Positions 8,484 to 17,101 of a stretch of DNA of 64,000 nucleotides are shown piece by piece (positions within the stretch are counted from its first letter, which is position 1; every line of letters begins with the position of its first letter). The position numbers were made by a program, and so were the translations under genes. Under the pieces are notes generated by a model, which was given only the letters and a program-made list of their open reading frames with translations, was not told the DNA's origin and ran no database searches. The stretch is from Pseudomonadales bacterium (GTDB taxonomy: Bacteria; Pseudomonadota; Gammaproteobacteria; Pseudomonadales; Azotimanducaceae): assembly GCA_028285415.1 (NCBI GenBank), contig JANQPF010000005.1:434001-498000 (forward strand), given 5' to 3'.

Positions 8484-11400
8484 ATGAGGAGCGTCGCACA
8501 GTTTTCCATCGAGCAGCCCATCTATACCTGGATATTGGTGCTCGCTTGTCTGGTGGGCGGCGTTGTGGGTATCGACAGCATCGGCCGTCTCGAGGACCCT
8601 GCGTTTCCAATCAAAAACGTGCTCATCATCACCGCTTACGCGGGGGCTTCGGCTGAAGAAGTCGAGCAGGAAGTGACCGACGTCATCGAAGCGGCGCTTC
8701 AGGAACTGCCCTACCTCGAAGAGATTACTTCCAAATCGGTTGCCGGACGCTCGGAAGTCACCGTTGAACTCAAAGAGGAATTCGGTGCGGACGAAACTCC
8801 GCAGATATTCGACGAGTTGCGACGCCGAGTGACAGAGGCGGCCGGACGTCTGCCGCCGGGAGCCGGGGTGCCGCTTGTCGAAGATGACTTCGGCGATGTC
8901 TACGGTTTCATGTACGCGGTGCATGCGCCCGATTACACACCCGCTGAAATCAGGGATATGTCCCGATTCATGTCTCTGCGGCTCAACAACGTTCCCAACG
9001 TTGCGAAAGTGCAGACGGCGGGAGAGCCATACGAGGCGCTCTACGTAGAAATAGACCACGGCAGATTTACCCGGCTTGGCCTTTCGGTCGACAACCTGTT
9101 TTCGAGCATATCCGTCGAGAATCAGGTCACTCCCGCCGGATCGGTTGCCTATGATGGCCGCAGGCTGCGCGTTGCGCCGGAGATGGCTTTCGACAGCGAG
9201 CGAGCCGTCGGCGACATGCGGATTGGCAGGCCCGGCTCCACGGAGATCCTGCGTCTGGCGGACATAGCCACAATCTCCCGCGAATCCGTGGAAGTGCCGC
9301 CGCAGCTGATTCGCCACAATGGGCGACCCGTCTTCACCGTTGGTGTGTCCGTTGTACCCGGCAAAAACGTCGTTGAGGTGGGGCGTGCTGTCGACCGTGA
9401 GATCCAGGAACTCCTCCGGTCACTGCCTCTGGGCGTAGAGATTGACAGCATCTACGCCCAGCATGAGGTGGTGGATGAAGCCATTCTCGAGTTTTTGCGT
9501 AACCTCGGACTGTCCGTTGTCACAGTTGTTCTGGCGCTGTGCCTGTTCATGGGATGGCGCGCGGGGACGGTGGTTGGAGCGGTGTTGTTGCTAACCGTCC
9601 TCGGCACCATTTGCATCATGTCGATTGCGGGTATAGAGCTCCAGCGCATTTCCCTTGGCGCACTCATGATTGCCATGGGTATGCTCGTCGATAACGGCAT
9701 TGTCGTAGCGGAAGGCATGGTCATCGGTGTGCGTAAGGGGCTGAGTCCGGCGGATGCGGCCGGTGAATCCGTACAGCGCACCCAGTTTCCACTCCTCGGC
9801 GCCACCGTGATCGGAATCATCGCTTTTGGTCCCATCAGCCTCAGCGATGACAACGCGGGACATTTCCTGGTTTCCCTGTTTTACGTGGTCGGCATTTCTC
9901 TGCTGTTGAGCTGGGTACTTGCCATCACGGTGGTGCCGCTGTTTGGCAAATACCTGCTGCGTCCCGGTGAACCCGTCGCGGAAGACCAGCTTTATGCAGG
10001 CCGCCTTTATCGGCCATACCGCGCTCTGCTGACGTTCGGCGTCAGGCGGGCGTGGTGGATGTCGCTCCTGATTCTCATCATCACGATCGGCTGCATGTGG
10101 CTCTTTCAGTTCGTGAAGCAGGGGTTCTTCCCGCTTACCAATACGCCGCTTTTCTATATTGATTACCGGCTGCCGGAAGGTACCGACATCAACACGACCG
10201 CAGCTGATGTCAGCGAGGTGGAGACGCTCATTGCCGATATGCCGGGTATAGAGGACGTCACGAGTTTTATTGGTCGCGGGGCCACGCGCTTCACAACGAT
10301 CATGAATCCCGAGCAGCCCAACAGCGCGTATGCGCAGATGGTCGTGCGCGTGGCTGATGTGGCCCAGATGAACGACATCATGACGGCGGTTGATGACGAA
10401 CTCGTTGCAGGACGCCCGGATGCAGAGATTCAGATCAGCAGGGCCGAGTTCACCCCCTCCGGAAACTCGAAGATCGAAGCGCGGTTTTCCGGTCCGGATG
10501 CGGCGGTACTCAGAGATCTGGCTGATCAAGCGCTGGGTATATACCTCCAACACGATCTGCGCGATCGCAAAACGGACTGGCGTCAACCGGTCCTGCAGCT
10601 GGTGCCGAAGTTTGACGAATCAAGGGCCAGGGTTGCCGGGGTGACGCGGACGGATCTTTCGCAGGCGCTGGCGTTTGCAACCTACGGTGTACAGGTTGGG
10701 CTCTTCCGTGATGCGGACAAGCTGATACCGATCGTTGCGCGAGCGCCGGCCGATGAGCGGGGCGACGTCGAAGACCTGCTGGAACGGCAGGTGTGGAGTC
10801 CGGCACAACAGCGGCATATTCCCATGACGCAGGTGGTTGCGGAGCTTGCGCTCGAGCCCGACGACGCCACGATCTACCGGCGCGATCGCGAGCGGACCAT
10901 TCAAGCTCAGGCGAACCCGCCGTTCGGGCACAACGCCGCGCGTACGCTCGACCGCGTCAGGCCGGACGTTGAGGCGATCCCCCTGCCGCCGGGGTATGCG
11001 CTGGAGTGGGGTGGCGAGTTCGAAGGCTCTGAGGAAGCTAACGAAAGCCTGACGTCGAAAATTCCCATTGCGTTGGGTGCCATGTTTTTCATCACCATTC
11101 TGATGTTCGGCAGAATCCGCCAGCCGGTAGTCATCTGGCTGACGGTGCCCATGACCACCTGCGGCGTGGTGCTGGGCCTGCTTGCTACCGATCTGTCGTT
11201 CACGTTCCCATCTTTCCTGGGCTACCTCAGCCTTTCCGGCATGCTCATCAAGAACTGTATTGTCCTCGTCGATGAGATTGACAAACGGTTCGATGAACAG
11301 GGTTTTGCGCTGGAAACGCTGGTCGAGGCGAGCGTCAGCAGGCTGCGCCCGGTCATGCTCGCGGCGGGCACCACAATTGCGGGTATGGCGCCGCTCCTGG

Positions 11401-11540
11401 GGGATGCGTTTTTTCTAGAGATGGCGGTGTGCATCATGTCCGGCCTTGCGTTTGCGACGTTGATAACGCTCCTTGCGGTGCCGGTGTTTTACCGCGTTGC
11501 GCTGGGCCGCCGGGTCAGCAACCACCCGGCAGGCAGCTAG
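8484..11540 (+). CDS. RND-family multidrug efflux permease (HAE1 type)
   Basis: Inner-membrane proton-driven efflux transporter of 1018 residues with the duplicated RND architecture: one N-terminal helix, a large periplasmic loop, a six-helix bundle, and the same again. The N-terminus FSIEQPIYTWILVLACLVGG and the segment ISLGALMIAMGMLVDNG (helix 4) are diagnostic. The proton-relay pair, Asp-Asp in AcrB, is Asp403-Asn404 here. The second half carries FLGYLSLSGMLIKNCIVLVDEID, the helix-10 signature with its lysine. It is cotranscribed with the adaptor at 7411. Confidence 0.93.
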   Translation: MRSVAQFSIEQPIYTWILVLACLVGGVVGIDSIGRLEDPAFPIKNVLIITAYAGASAEEVEQEVTDVIEAALQELPYLEEITSKSVAGRSEVTVELKEEFGADETPQIFDELRRRVTEAAGRLPPGAGVPLVEDDFGDVYGFMYAVHAPDYTPAEIRDMSRFMSLRLNNVPNVAKVQTAGEPYEALYVEIDHGRFTRLGLSVDNLFSSISVENQVTPAGSVAYDGRRLRVAPEMAFDSERAVGDMRIGRPGSTEILRLADIATISRESVEVPPQLIRHNGRPVFTVGVSVVPGKNVVEVGRAVDREIQELLRSLPLGVEIDSIYAQHEVVDEAILEFLRNLGLSVVTVVLALCLFMGWRAGTVVGAVLLLTVLGTICIMSIAGIELQRISLGALMIAMGMLVDNGIVVAEGMVIGVRKGLSPADAAGESVQRTQFPLLGATVIGIIAFGPISLSDDNAGHFLVSLFYVVGISLLLSWVLAITVVPLFGKYLLRPGEPVAEDQLYAGRLYRPYRALLTFGVRRAWWMSLLILIITIGCMWLFQFVKQGFFPLTNTPLFYIDYRLPEGTDINTTAADVSEVETLIADMPGIEDVTSFIGRGATRFTTIMNPEQPNSAYAQMVVRVADVAQMNDIMTAVDDELVAGRPDAEIQISRAEFTPSGNSKIEARFSGPDAAVLRDLADQALGIYLQHDLRDRKTDWRQPVLQLVPKFDESRARVAGVTRTDLSQALAFATYGVQVGLFRDADKLIPIVARAPADERGDVEDLLERQVWSPAQQRHIPMTQVVAELALEPDDATIYRRDRERTIQAQANPPFGHNAARTLDRVRPDVEAIPLPPGYALEWGGEFEGSEEANESLTSKIPIALGAMFFITILMFGRIRQPVVIWLTVPMTTCGVVLGLLATDLSFTFPSFLGYLSLSGMLIKNCIVLVDEIDKRFDEQGFALETLVEASVSRLRPVMLAAGTTIAGMAPLLGDAFFLEMAVCIMSGLAFATLITLLAVPVFYRVALGRRVSNHPAGS

Positions 11541-11541
11541 G

Positions 11542-11570
11542 TTGACGAAACCCCTCAGCCGTCACATGAT
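11542..11570 (+). promoter_or_regulatory. Candidate sigma-70 promoter for the PRC-barrel/EF-hand gene
   Basis: TTGACG (11542-11547) and CATGAT (11565-11570) are separated by exactly 17 bases, immediately after the RND permease stop. The -35 matches 5 of 6 and the -10 matches 4 of 6 consensus positions. This would leave an untranslated leader of roughly 110 bases. Confidence 0.4.
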
Positions 11571-11685
11571 GGATGAGATACAGGTCTGGTTACGCCGCCT
11601 GCCGGGGCGCTAAGCTGGAACCCGAATTTTCTTCAGCCCGCAATGGACATGCCGGCTGTGCAGTACGAGCCGAAGGAGATTTCAC

Positions 11686-12432
11686 ATGACTCGCCAGATA
11701 TTCACGGTACTTCTGTTGGCGGCGGCCGCGCTCCTGTGGCTGCCGCAGGCGCATGCCGAAGTCACCAAAGCCAGCGACTGGGTAGGCCGTGTGGTGGTCA
11801 CCCCGGGTGGGGAACTGCTCGGGCGCATCGAGGATCTGGCGTTGGAGGACAAACGGATTGCGTTTTATGTCGTCTCCATCGGCAGCTTCCTCATTGACGA
11901 CAATTTGATTGCGGTGCACCCGGAAGCCCTGGGTGCCTCGAGCGATGGGCGCTATCTGGTGGTCTATTCGGACGACCTCGGCGGTGCCCGGCGGTTTGGT
12001 AAGGCGAACTGGCCGGACAGCCCCGACGTCATGCCAAGCGCCGAAAGAGCGGCCGTCACGGTGGATGAAAGCGTCACCGCAGAAGATGACGACAGCGGCT
12101 TCGAAGCTGATCGCATTGCGACGATCAGCGACGGCCGGCGCACCGCGACACTGAAGTCGGGCGAGCGTGCCGTCATCGAAACCGAAGGTCCGGCGCTGAC
12201 CGGGTCGGCTGAGATCGGGGTGCAGCCGAAAACGTATCGTGGTTCCAGAGGCAGTGATCCCATTGTCGCAGACAGCGAATTTGAACGTCTGGACGACGAT
12301 GGTGACGGCTATCTGAGCCGCCGGGAGATCGGTCCGCGGCTCAGACGCGACGTGCGGTATCAGGACTATGACCTCGATGGGAACGATGGCCTCGATCCAT
12401 TCGAGTACCAGGTGCTCAAAAACGATGCCTAG
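11686..12432 (+). CDS. Exported PRC-barrel protein with two EF-hand loops
   Basis: Secreted or periplasmic protein of 248 residues. A signal peptide (about 1-24, ending QAHA) precedes a PRC-barrel-like domain (about 29-85: DWVGRVVVTPGGELLGRIED). An acidic linker follows (DESVTAEDDDSGFE). The C-terminal EF-hand pair consists of D203-x-D205-x-D207-G...E214 and D229-x-D231-x-N233...E240; the second lacks the central Gly at position 6. A calcium-sensing or calcium-binding role in the periplasm is inferred. ATG 11686 has AAGGAG at good spacing. Its stop codon overlaps that of the convergent adaptor gene. It sits between two RND systems, but no direct link is shown. Confidence 0.75.
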   Translation: MTRQIFTVLLLAAAALLWLPQAHAEVTKASDWVGRVVVTPGGELLGRIEDLALEDKRIAFYVVSIGSFLIDDNLIAVHPEALGASSDGRYLVVYSDDLGGARRFGKANWPDSPDVMPSAERAAVTVDESVTAEDDDSGFEADRIATISDGRRTATLKSGERAVIETEGPALTGSAEIGVQPKTYRGSRGSDPIVADSEFERLDDDGDGYLSRREIGPRLRRDVRYQDYDLDGNDGLDPFEYQVLKNDA

Positions 12433-13694
12433 CTGTCGTTTGCCACGTCCACCAGCAGCCCGCTTATCGCGCGCGGCAGCTGGGTGGTAATGACCTGGTC
12501 ACCCGTCCCGATGGCGTCGCTGCGGATCAATATGCGATAGCCTTCGTGCTCGTTTTCGTACTCTCCGACCCGCTCGACGTCGTAACCGACGAGGCGGCTC
12601 TCACGCACGGCATAGATCCGCCCGTTGTCGTAGATTGACTGCACCGGCACTGCAATCAGGTCCGGCTGTGGCGGCAGGCTGATACGCAGATTGAAAACCC
12701 GCCCCAGCGCGGGTGCGGCCACCGCGCCGGCGTCGAACTCGAAAAACGCGTCCATGCCGGTCTGGCCGGCACGGACGTGACGGGCGAGACGCGTCATGGT
12801 CAGCGCCGCGCCGTTCTCAGCGCTTGCCGTCACCGCATTTTCCTGGAGCCTTTCAAACTGCACGGCATAGTCGTCCGGCACCTGTACGCGCACCTCAAAG
12901 CCGCTGGCGTCCGCCATTTCGATGAGCGGTGCGCTCAGGTTGCTGTGATCGCCGGGTGCCGCCTGTACGGCGAGCACCGGACCCGAGAAAGGCGCGCGAA
13001 TAGCGGTGTTGTCGAGGTCCAGGCGGGCCTGGGCGAGCAACGCTTCGGCGCGCGCAACGCCGGCTTCGTGGGCGGCGATCTGGTTGGGCAGGTTGCTCAG
13101 CACCTGCATGTGGTTGCGGAACTCGATGCTGGCCTCGTCTGCTTGCGCCTGGACCTCGTCGTAGAGGGACTTGGCGATCAGACGTTTGCTCAGAAGGTCT
13201 GCGTGGCGCTCGAGCTTGTCCTGAGCCACGCGGTATTTGGACTCGAAGTGGCTGGCGCTCTCCTGCTCGAGCTTCAGCTGCACGCGCATTGCGGCCAGGT
13301 TGGCTTCGTGCTGCTTGAGCTCTGCTTCGCGTTCGAGAACGTGCAGTGATGCCTCACGATTGTCGAGCTGTACGAGCAGCGTGCCTGCTTCCACCCAGTC
13401 ACCCTCACGAACGTTCACCGTTTCGATGCGCGCGACGAGATCGGAGCGCAGATGAGCAACGCGATTCGACTCCAGTCTGCCGAATGCCGAAAACGTGGGC
13501 TGCAGGCGTTGAGGCACTACCGGCATGACAGATACCGGCCAGGCCTTTTCCACGTGCGCGGCAGGATTTGCGGTAGGCCCGGTTGCAAAGATCGAGGCGC
13601 TGGTCAGCGCCGCAGCGCCGATGATTCCGGCGGATACGGCCACCTGGCGGCGCCTAGGCGTTGACAGCAGGCGTGCTTTCAGTTTCGACAGCAT
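12429..13694 (-). CDS. RND efflux periplasmic adaptor, HlyD/AcrA type
   Basis: Membrane-fusion protein for the RND permease encoded just upstream on the same strand. It has one N-terminal membrane helix or signal anchor (VAVSAGIIGAAALTSASIF), a lipoyl half-motif, a long coiled-coil hairpin (about residues 95-190, rich in E/Q/L and A) and the closing lipoyl/beta-barrel part. It is about 421 residues. ATG 13694 is preferred over a TTG at 13706 because GGAAAAAACG precedes it. The gene begins 41 bases inside the end of the permease gene, so translation is coupled. Confidence 0.88.
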   Translation of the reverse strand: MLSKLKARLLSTPRRRQVAVSAGIIGAAALTSASIFATGPTANPAAHVEKAWPVSVMPVVPQRLQPTFSAFGRLESNRVAHLRSDLVARIETVNVREGDWVEAGTLLVQLDNREASLHVLEREAELKQHEANLAAMRVQLKLEQESASHFESKYRVAQDKLERHADLLSKRLIAKSLYDEVQAQADEASIEFRNHMQVLSNLPNQIAAHEAGVARAEALLAQARLDLDNTAIRAPFSGPVLAVQAAPGDHSNLSAPLIEMADASGFEVRVQVPDDYAVQFERLQENAVTASAENGAALTMTRLARHVRAGQTGMDAFFEFDAGAVAAPALGRVFNLRISLPPQPDLIAVPVQSIYDNGRIYAVRESRLVGYDVERVGEYENEHEGYRILIRSDAIGTGDQVITTQLPRAISGLLVDVANDS

Positions 13695-16600
13695 CGTTTT
13701 TTCCAATGAAGTTGGCGGTGCGCGTGCTGACGCGCGATTTCAGTTGTTCGAGGAGCAGGATTAGGGCCGGCACGACAATCAGCACCAGGAGCGTCGCAAG
13801 GCTGAGACCAAAACAGATCGTGACCGCAATCGGTGCGAAGTACATCGCCAGCGTCGACGTTTCGAACATCAGCGGCAAGAGACCGGCGACGGTGGTGAGC
13901 GAGGTCAGGATGACCGCGCGGAAGCGCGCCCGCGCCGCGTCGCGCAGCGCTTTTTTAAGCGGCGTGCCGGCGTCGATGTGACGACGCAGGAAGCTGATGA
14001 GGACAATCGAATCGTTCACGACAATGCCCGTCAGCGAGAAAAAGGCCAGGAGCGACATGGCGCCAATGTCCCAGCCGGTGATCCAGTGGCCGAAAATTGC
14101 GCCGGTGAAACCGAACGGTATGGCCATCATGATGGCAAGCGGCCAGATGTAGGACGAGAATACCCAGGCCAGGATCAGGTAGATGAGGCCAAGCGTCAGC
14201 ACGCCGCCGAGCGCCATGGTCTGCATCATGACCTGGTCCTGCTCGCTCTGCCCACCCAGGCCGAAGGTCAGCTCGTAGCGATCGAGAATGGCGTTGAGCT
14301 GGTTGTCCTCTATGTCGCTGACGATGGATATGGCGTTGTTGACGTCTTCATTGACGTCGGCGGAGATGGCAGCCGCCAGCTGGGTGTCGGAGTGGCGGAT
14401 GACGTCGATGCCGCGACGGTTGTACAGCGTTGCCACGCTCGCCAGCGGGACGAAGCTGCCATCTGCCGTGCGGACGGGAAATTTCTGCAGGGCGCCGAGG
14501 CTGTCACGTTCCGCGTCCGGCAGCATCACGCGTACTTCCAGCTCCGAATCTTCTTCGTTGAAAATCTGCACTCTGGTTCCGGAGTAGGCAGAGCGAAGCT
14601 GCGCGCCGATGCTGTCTGCGGTCAGACCCAGGGTGCGGCCGCGGGGCGTCATCTCGAAGATGATCTGCTCTTTGCCGTAGGGCAGGTTGTCGGTCACGTT
14701 GGTGACGCCCGGATAGCTTGCGAGGACCGCCGACAGCTCCTCCGCGCCCTGCTTCAGCTTGTCGATGGCATTGCCGCGCAGAATGAGGGTGATGTCGGAT
14801 CTGCCGTTGTTGGCACCGCCGTCCATGCCGATGGTGAGCTGCTCCACCCAGGCAGGCCGCTCAACGCGAGCGAGCCAGGCCTCCGCGAAATCCTTGGGCG
14901 CCATGTTGCGGTCTTCCTCGTACGCGTATTGCACCTCAATGGCGGCGTACTGCTCCCCGTTCAGCCGGTCGTTGTTGAAGATGGCGCGGTTGTATTTTGC
15001 CGTCCAGCCGAGCACGTTCTGACGCGCGGTTTCGATGTGGGTGTCCTCGAGCGTGGTTTCGAGGTGGGCAACAAAGTTCTGTCTCTGGCGGTCGGTCGCT
15101 GAGCTCGAAAACTCGACGTTCGCTTCAACTGATTCGAAATCGAAGCCGGTGACCAGGTTGAAGCCGACGTGCTGGGAGGCGACCAGCGAAAACGCCACCA
15201 TCATGCCGGCAAACGCCGTGCAGAGCGTGGTGCCGGGATTGTCGAGCGCTCGCTCGACGAGCGGGAGGAAGCGCTGATCCCGAAAGTGCTCGAACCGCTG
15301 TTCGAACCGCTCGCGCCACGCGGGTTTCTCAGTCGGCGCTTTTTCCAGAGAGCTGCGTAGATGACCGGGCAGCACCCAGAAACACTCGATGAGACTGGCG
15401 GCAATGACGCAAAGGAGCACCGTTGGCAGCGCAAGAATCATGTCGCCCATGACGCCGCCGATGATCAGGAGCGGAATGAAAGCGGCCATGGTCGTGAGCG
15501 ATGAGGTCATGACGGGTACCCACATGCGCTCGGCGCCCGCAACCGCGGCTTCGGCCGGGGTGGCACCATTTTCGTGGTGGGTGACAATGTCTTCGCCGAC
15601 GACAATGGCGTCGTCCACGACGATGCCGAGCGCCATGATGAGTCCAATGAGGGCGACGATGGAGATGCCGAAGCCGAACACGGTGTGGAAGATGGCGAGC
15701 GCCAGCATGAAGCTCACGGGAATGCCGATCGTCACCCACAGGCCGGCGCGCGCGTTCAGGAACAGAAACAGCACGCCAATCACGAGCACCAGCCCGCTGA
15801 GGCCGTTTTCGACAATCATGCCCAGCTGTGCGCCGAGGACGCGCCAGATGTTCATGATCTCCTTGACTTCAACCCCCGGCGGCAGGCTCGCCTGGGTTTC
15901 AGTAAGCCACCGCTCCACAATCATGTTCGAGGTGTAGGCGTCCGTCTCTGTCGTGCGCCACAGCATCATTTCGATGGCGGGCTTACCCTCCGCGGTCAGG
16001 ATGGGCTGCCCAAGCTGCGGACGCCGCACCACTTCAGCAAAGTCTTTCAGGCGTATGAGCTGGCCTTCTGATTCGATGTGCAGCTGTTCGAACGCCAGCG
16101 GGTCGCGGCGTTGATCGAGGCTGCGCAGCTGCCGCGAGCCGTGTCCGCGTCCAACCGCTCCGGCGGGTACGTTGCGGCTCACCCGGGCCACCTCGGCGGC
16201 CACCTCGTCGAGAGTCATGCCCAGTTGCTGCAGCCGGTTGCCGCCGATGAGGAGCGCAATTTCTTCGGTTGGCAGGCCGTCGTACCAGACACCCTCCACG
16301 CCGCGACGCAGGAGCTCTTTCTCAAACCGGCGGGCGAGCGGAATGAGCTCGGCAAGGGTGCCTTCACCCGTAATCAGGATGGCGGTGATCGGCTCGGTAT
16401 CGATATGCCGGCGAATGAGCGGCGGCTCGATCCCTGCTGGAAGATTGCGGATGTTGGCGACACGCTGTTTGACGGCGTCGAGGGCCAGCGTCATGTCCGC
16501 GTCGAAGTTGAAGACCGCTTCGATGAACGTATGGCCGTTGACCGTGCGGGAATTGAGGTCTTTGAGATCGTTGACCGTGCGCAGCTGCTGCTCGATCGGG

Positions 16601-16788
16601 GTGGTGACCAGCGACTCGATGTCCTCTGCGGCGGCACCAACCCAGGATATTTCCACGAAGACCAGCGGAAAGTTTGCCGGTGGATCCAGCATGGTGGGCA
16701 TGGTGCGCACCGCCCAGATCCCGGCCAGGATCATCATGATCATGACGAGGTTGGCGGCGACCCGATGTCTGGCGAATTTTTCTATCAA
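13654..16788 (-). CDS. RND-family efflux permease with intact Asp-Asp relay
   Basis: Inner-membrane RND transporter of 1044 residues. The N-terminus MIEKFARHRVAANLVMIMMI and the helix-4 segment MALGIVVDDAIVVGED, with the canonical Asp pair, identify the family; SLTGIVVNDSIVLISFLRRH is the matching C-terminal-half signature. Compared with the plus-strand pump at 8484 it has a different helix-4 chemistry and a different gene order (permease before adaptor), so the two are not a recent duplication. Translation seems to start at TTG 16788; no ATG or GTG fits upstream. It is cotranscribed with the adaptor at 12429. Confidence 0.92.
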   Translation of the reverse strand: MIEKFARHRVAANLVMIMMILAGIWAVRTMPTMLDPPANFPLVFVEISWVGAAAEDIESLVTTPIEQQLRTVNDLKDLNSRTVNGHTFIEAVFNFDADMTLALDAVKQRVANIRNLPAGIEPPLIRRHIDTEPITAILITGEGTLAELIPLARRFEKELLRRGVEGVWYDGLPTEEIALLIGGNRLQQLGMTLDEVAAEVARVSRNVPAGAVGRGHGSRQLRSLDQRRDPLAFEQLHIESEGQLIRLKDFAEVVRRPQLGQPILTAEGKPAIEMMLWRTTETDAYTSNMIVERWLTETQASLPPGVEVKEIMNIWRVLGAQLGMIVENGLSGLVLVIGVLFLFLNARAGLWVTIGIPVSFMLALAIFHTVFGFGISIVALIGLIMALGIVVDDAIVVGEDIVTHHENGATPAEAAVAGAERMWVPVMTSSLTTMAAFIPLLIIGGVMGDMILALPTVLLCVIAASLIECFWVLPGHLRSSLEKAPTEKPAWRERFEQRFEHFRDQRFLPLVERALDNPGTTLCTAFAGMMVAFSLVASQHVGFNLVTGFDFESVEANVEFSSSATDRQRQNFVAHLETTLEDTHIETARQNVLGWTAKYNRAIFNNDRLNGEQYAAIEVQYAYEEDRNMAPKDFAEAWLARVERPAWVEQLTIGMDGGANNGRSDITLILRGNAIDKLKQGAEELSAVLASYPGVTNVTDNLPYGKEQIIFEMTPRGRTLGLTADSIGAQLRSAYSGTRVQIFNEEDSELEVRVMLPDAERDSLGALQKFPVRTADGSFVPLASVATLYNRRGIDVIRHSDTQLAAAISADVNEDVNNAISIVSDIEDNQLNAILDRYELTFGLGGQSEQDQVMMQTMALGGVLTLGLIYLILAWVFSSYIWPLAIMMAIPFGFTGAIFGHWITGWDIGAMSLLAFFSLTGIVVNDSIVLISFLRRHIDAGTPLKKALRDAARARFRAVILTSLTTVAGLLPLMFETSTLAMYFAPIAVTICFGLSLATLLVLIVVPALILLLEQLKSRVSTRTANFIGKNDAVETESTPAVNA

Positions 16789-17101
16789 GCTACACCCGTT
16801 GGCTCGCGGTTTTTACCGCTGTTTATCCCTAGAGCCGCGAACGGCGCTATCGGTTGCATTTCATGATTCGTGCCAGGTTAGAAGTCGCGGCAAACCCGCA
16901 TAAAGTTTGGCCGCGCGGGACTTGTCTGGGGTGATACCCATGCGCCGGGTGGTGTGTTTCACCAGATCTTGGCTTGAATCGGACAATCTTGACTTTGATC
17001 AAGCGGATCTATTGACGGCACGGTACCGTTTACCCTAGGTTTCGCGCCTGGTGAGTCTGGAGAGCTCCCAACATCAATCAACCATTGGGGATTTAGCAAT
17101 T
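16789..17101. other. Divergent intergenic region, no gene seen
   Basis: These 313 bases separate the minus-strand RND operon from the plus-strand TonB receptor gene. They contain a perfect 5-bp inverted repeat with a T4 loop (16806-16819), 18 bases before the RND start codon, an 8-bp palindrome TTGATCAA (16995-17002), and TTGACT/TTGACG hexamers near 16989 and 17012. None pairs with a good -10 box at correct spacing. I see no RNA gene or small ORF that I would defend. Confidence 0.5.

Noticed and set aside
11570-11614. Short frame (about 15 codons) before the PRC-barrel gene
   Set aside because: It is too short, has no ribosome binding site, and lies in the presumed leader of the next gene.
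13978-15102. Plus-strand frame of 374 codons inside the second RND permease
   Set aside because: Antisense shadow of the RND permease, low-complexity His/Gly/Asp/Val composition, no domain.
16989-17041. Sigma-70 promoter for the first TonB receptor gene
   Set aside because: TTGACT and TTGACG are good -35 boxes, but no -10 hexamer with at least four matches lies 16-18 bases downstream.
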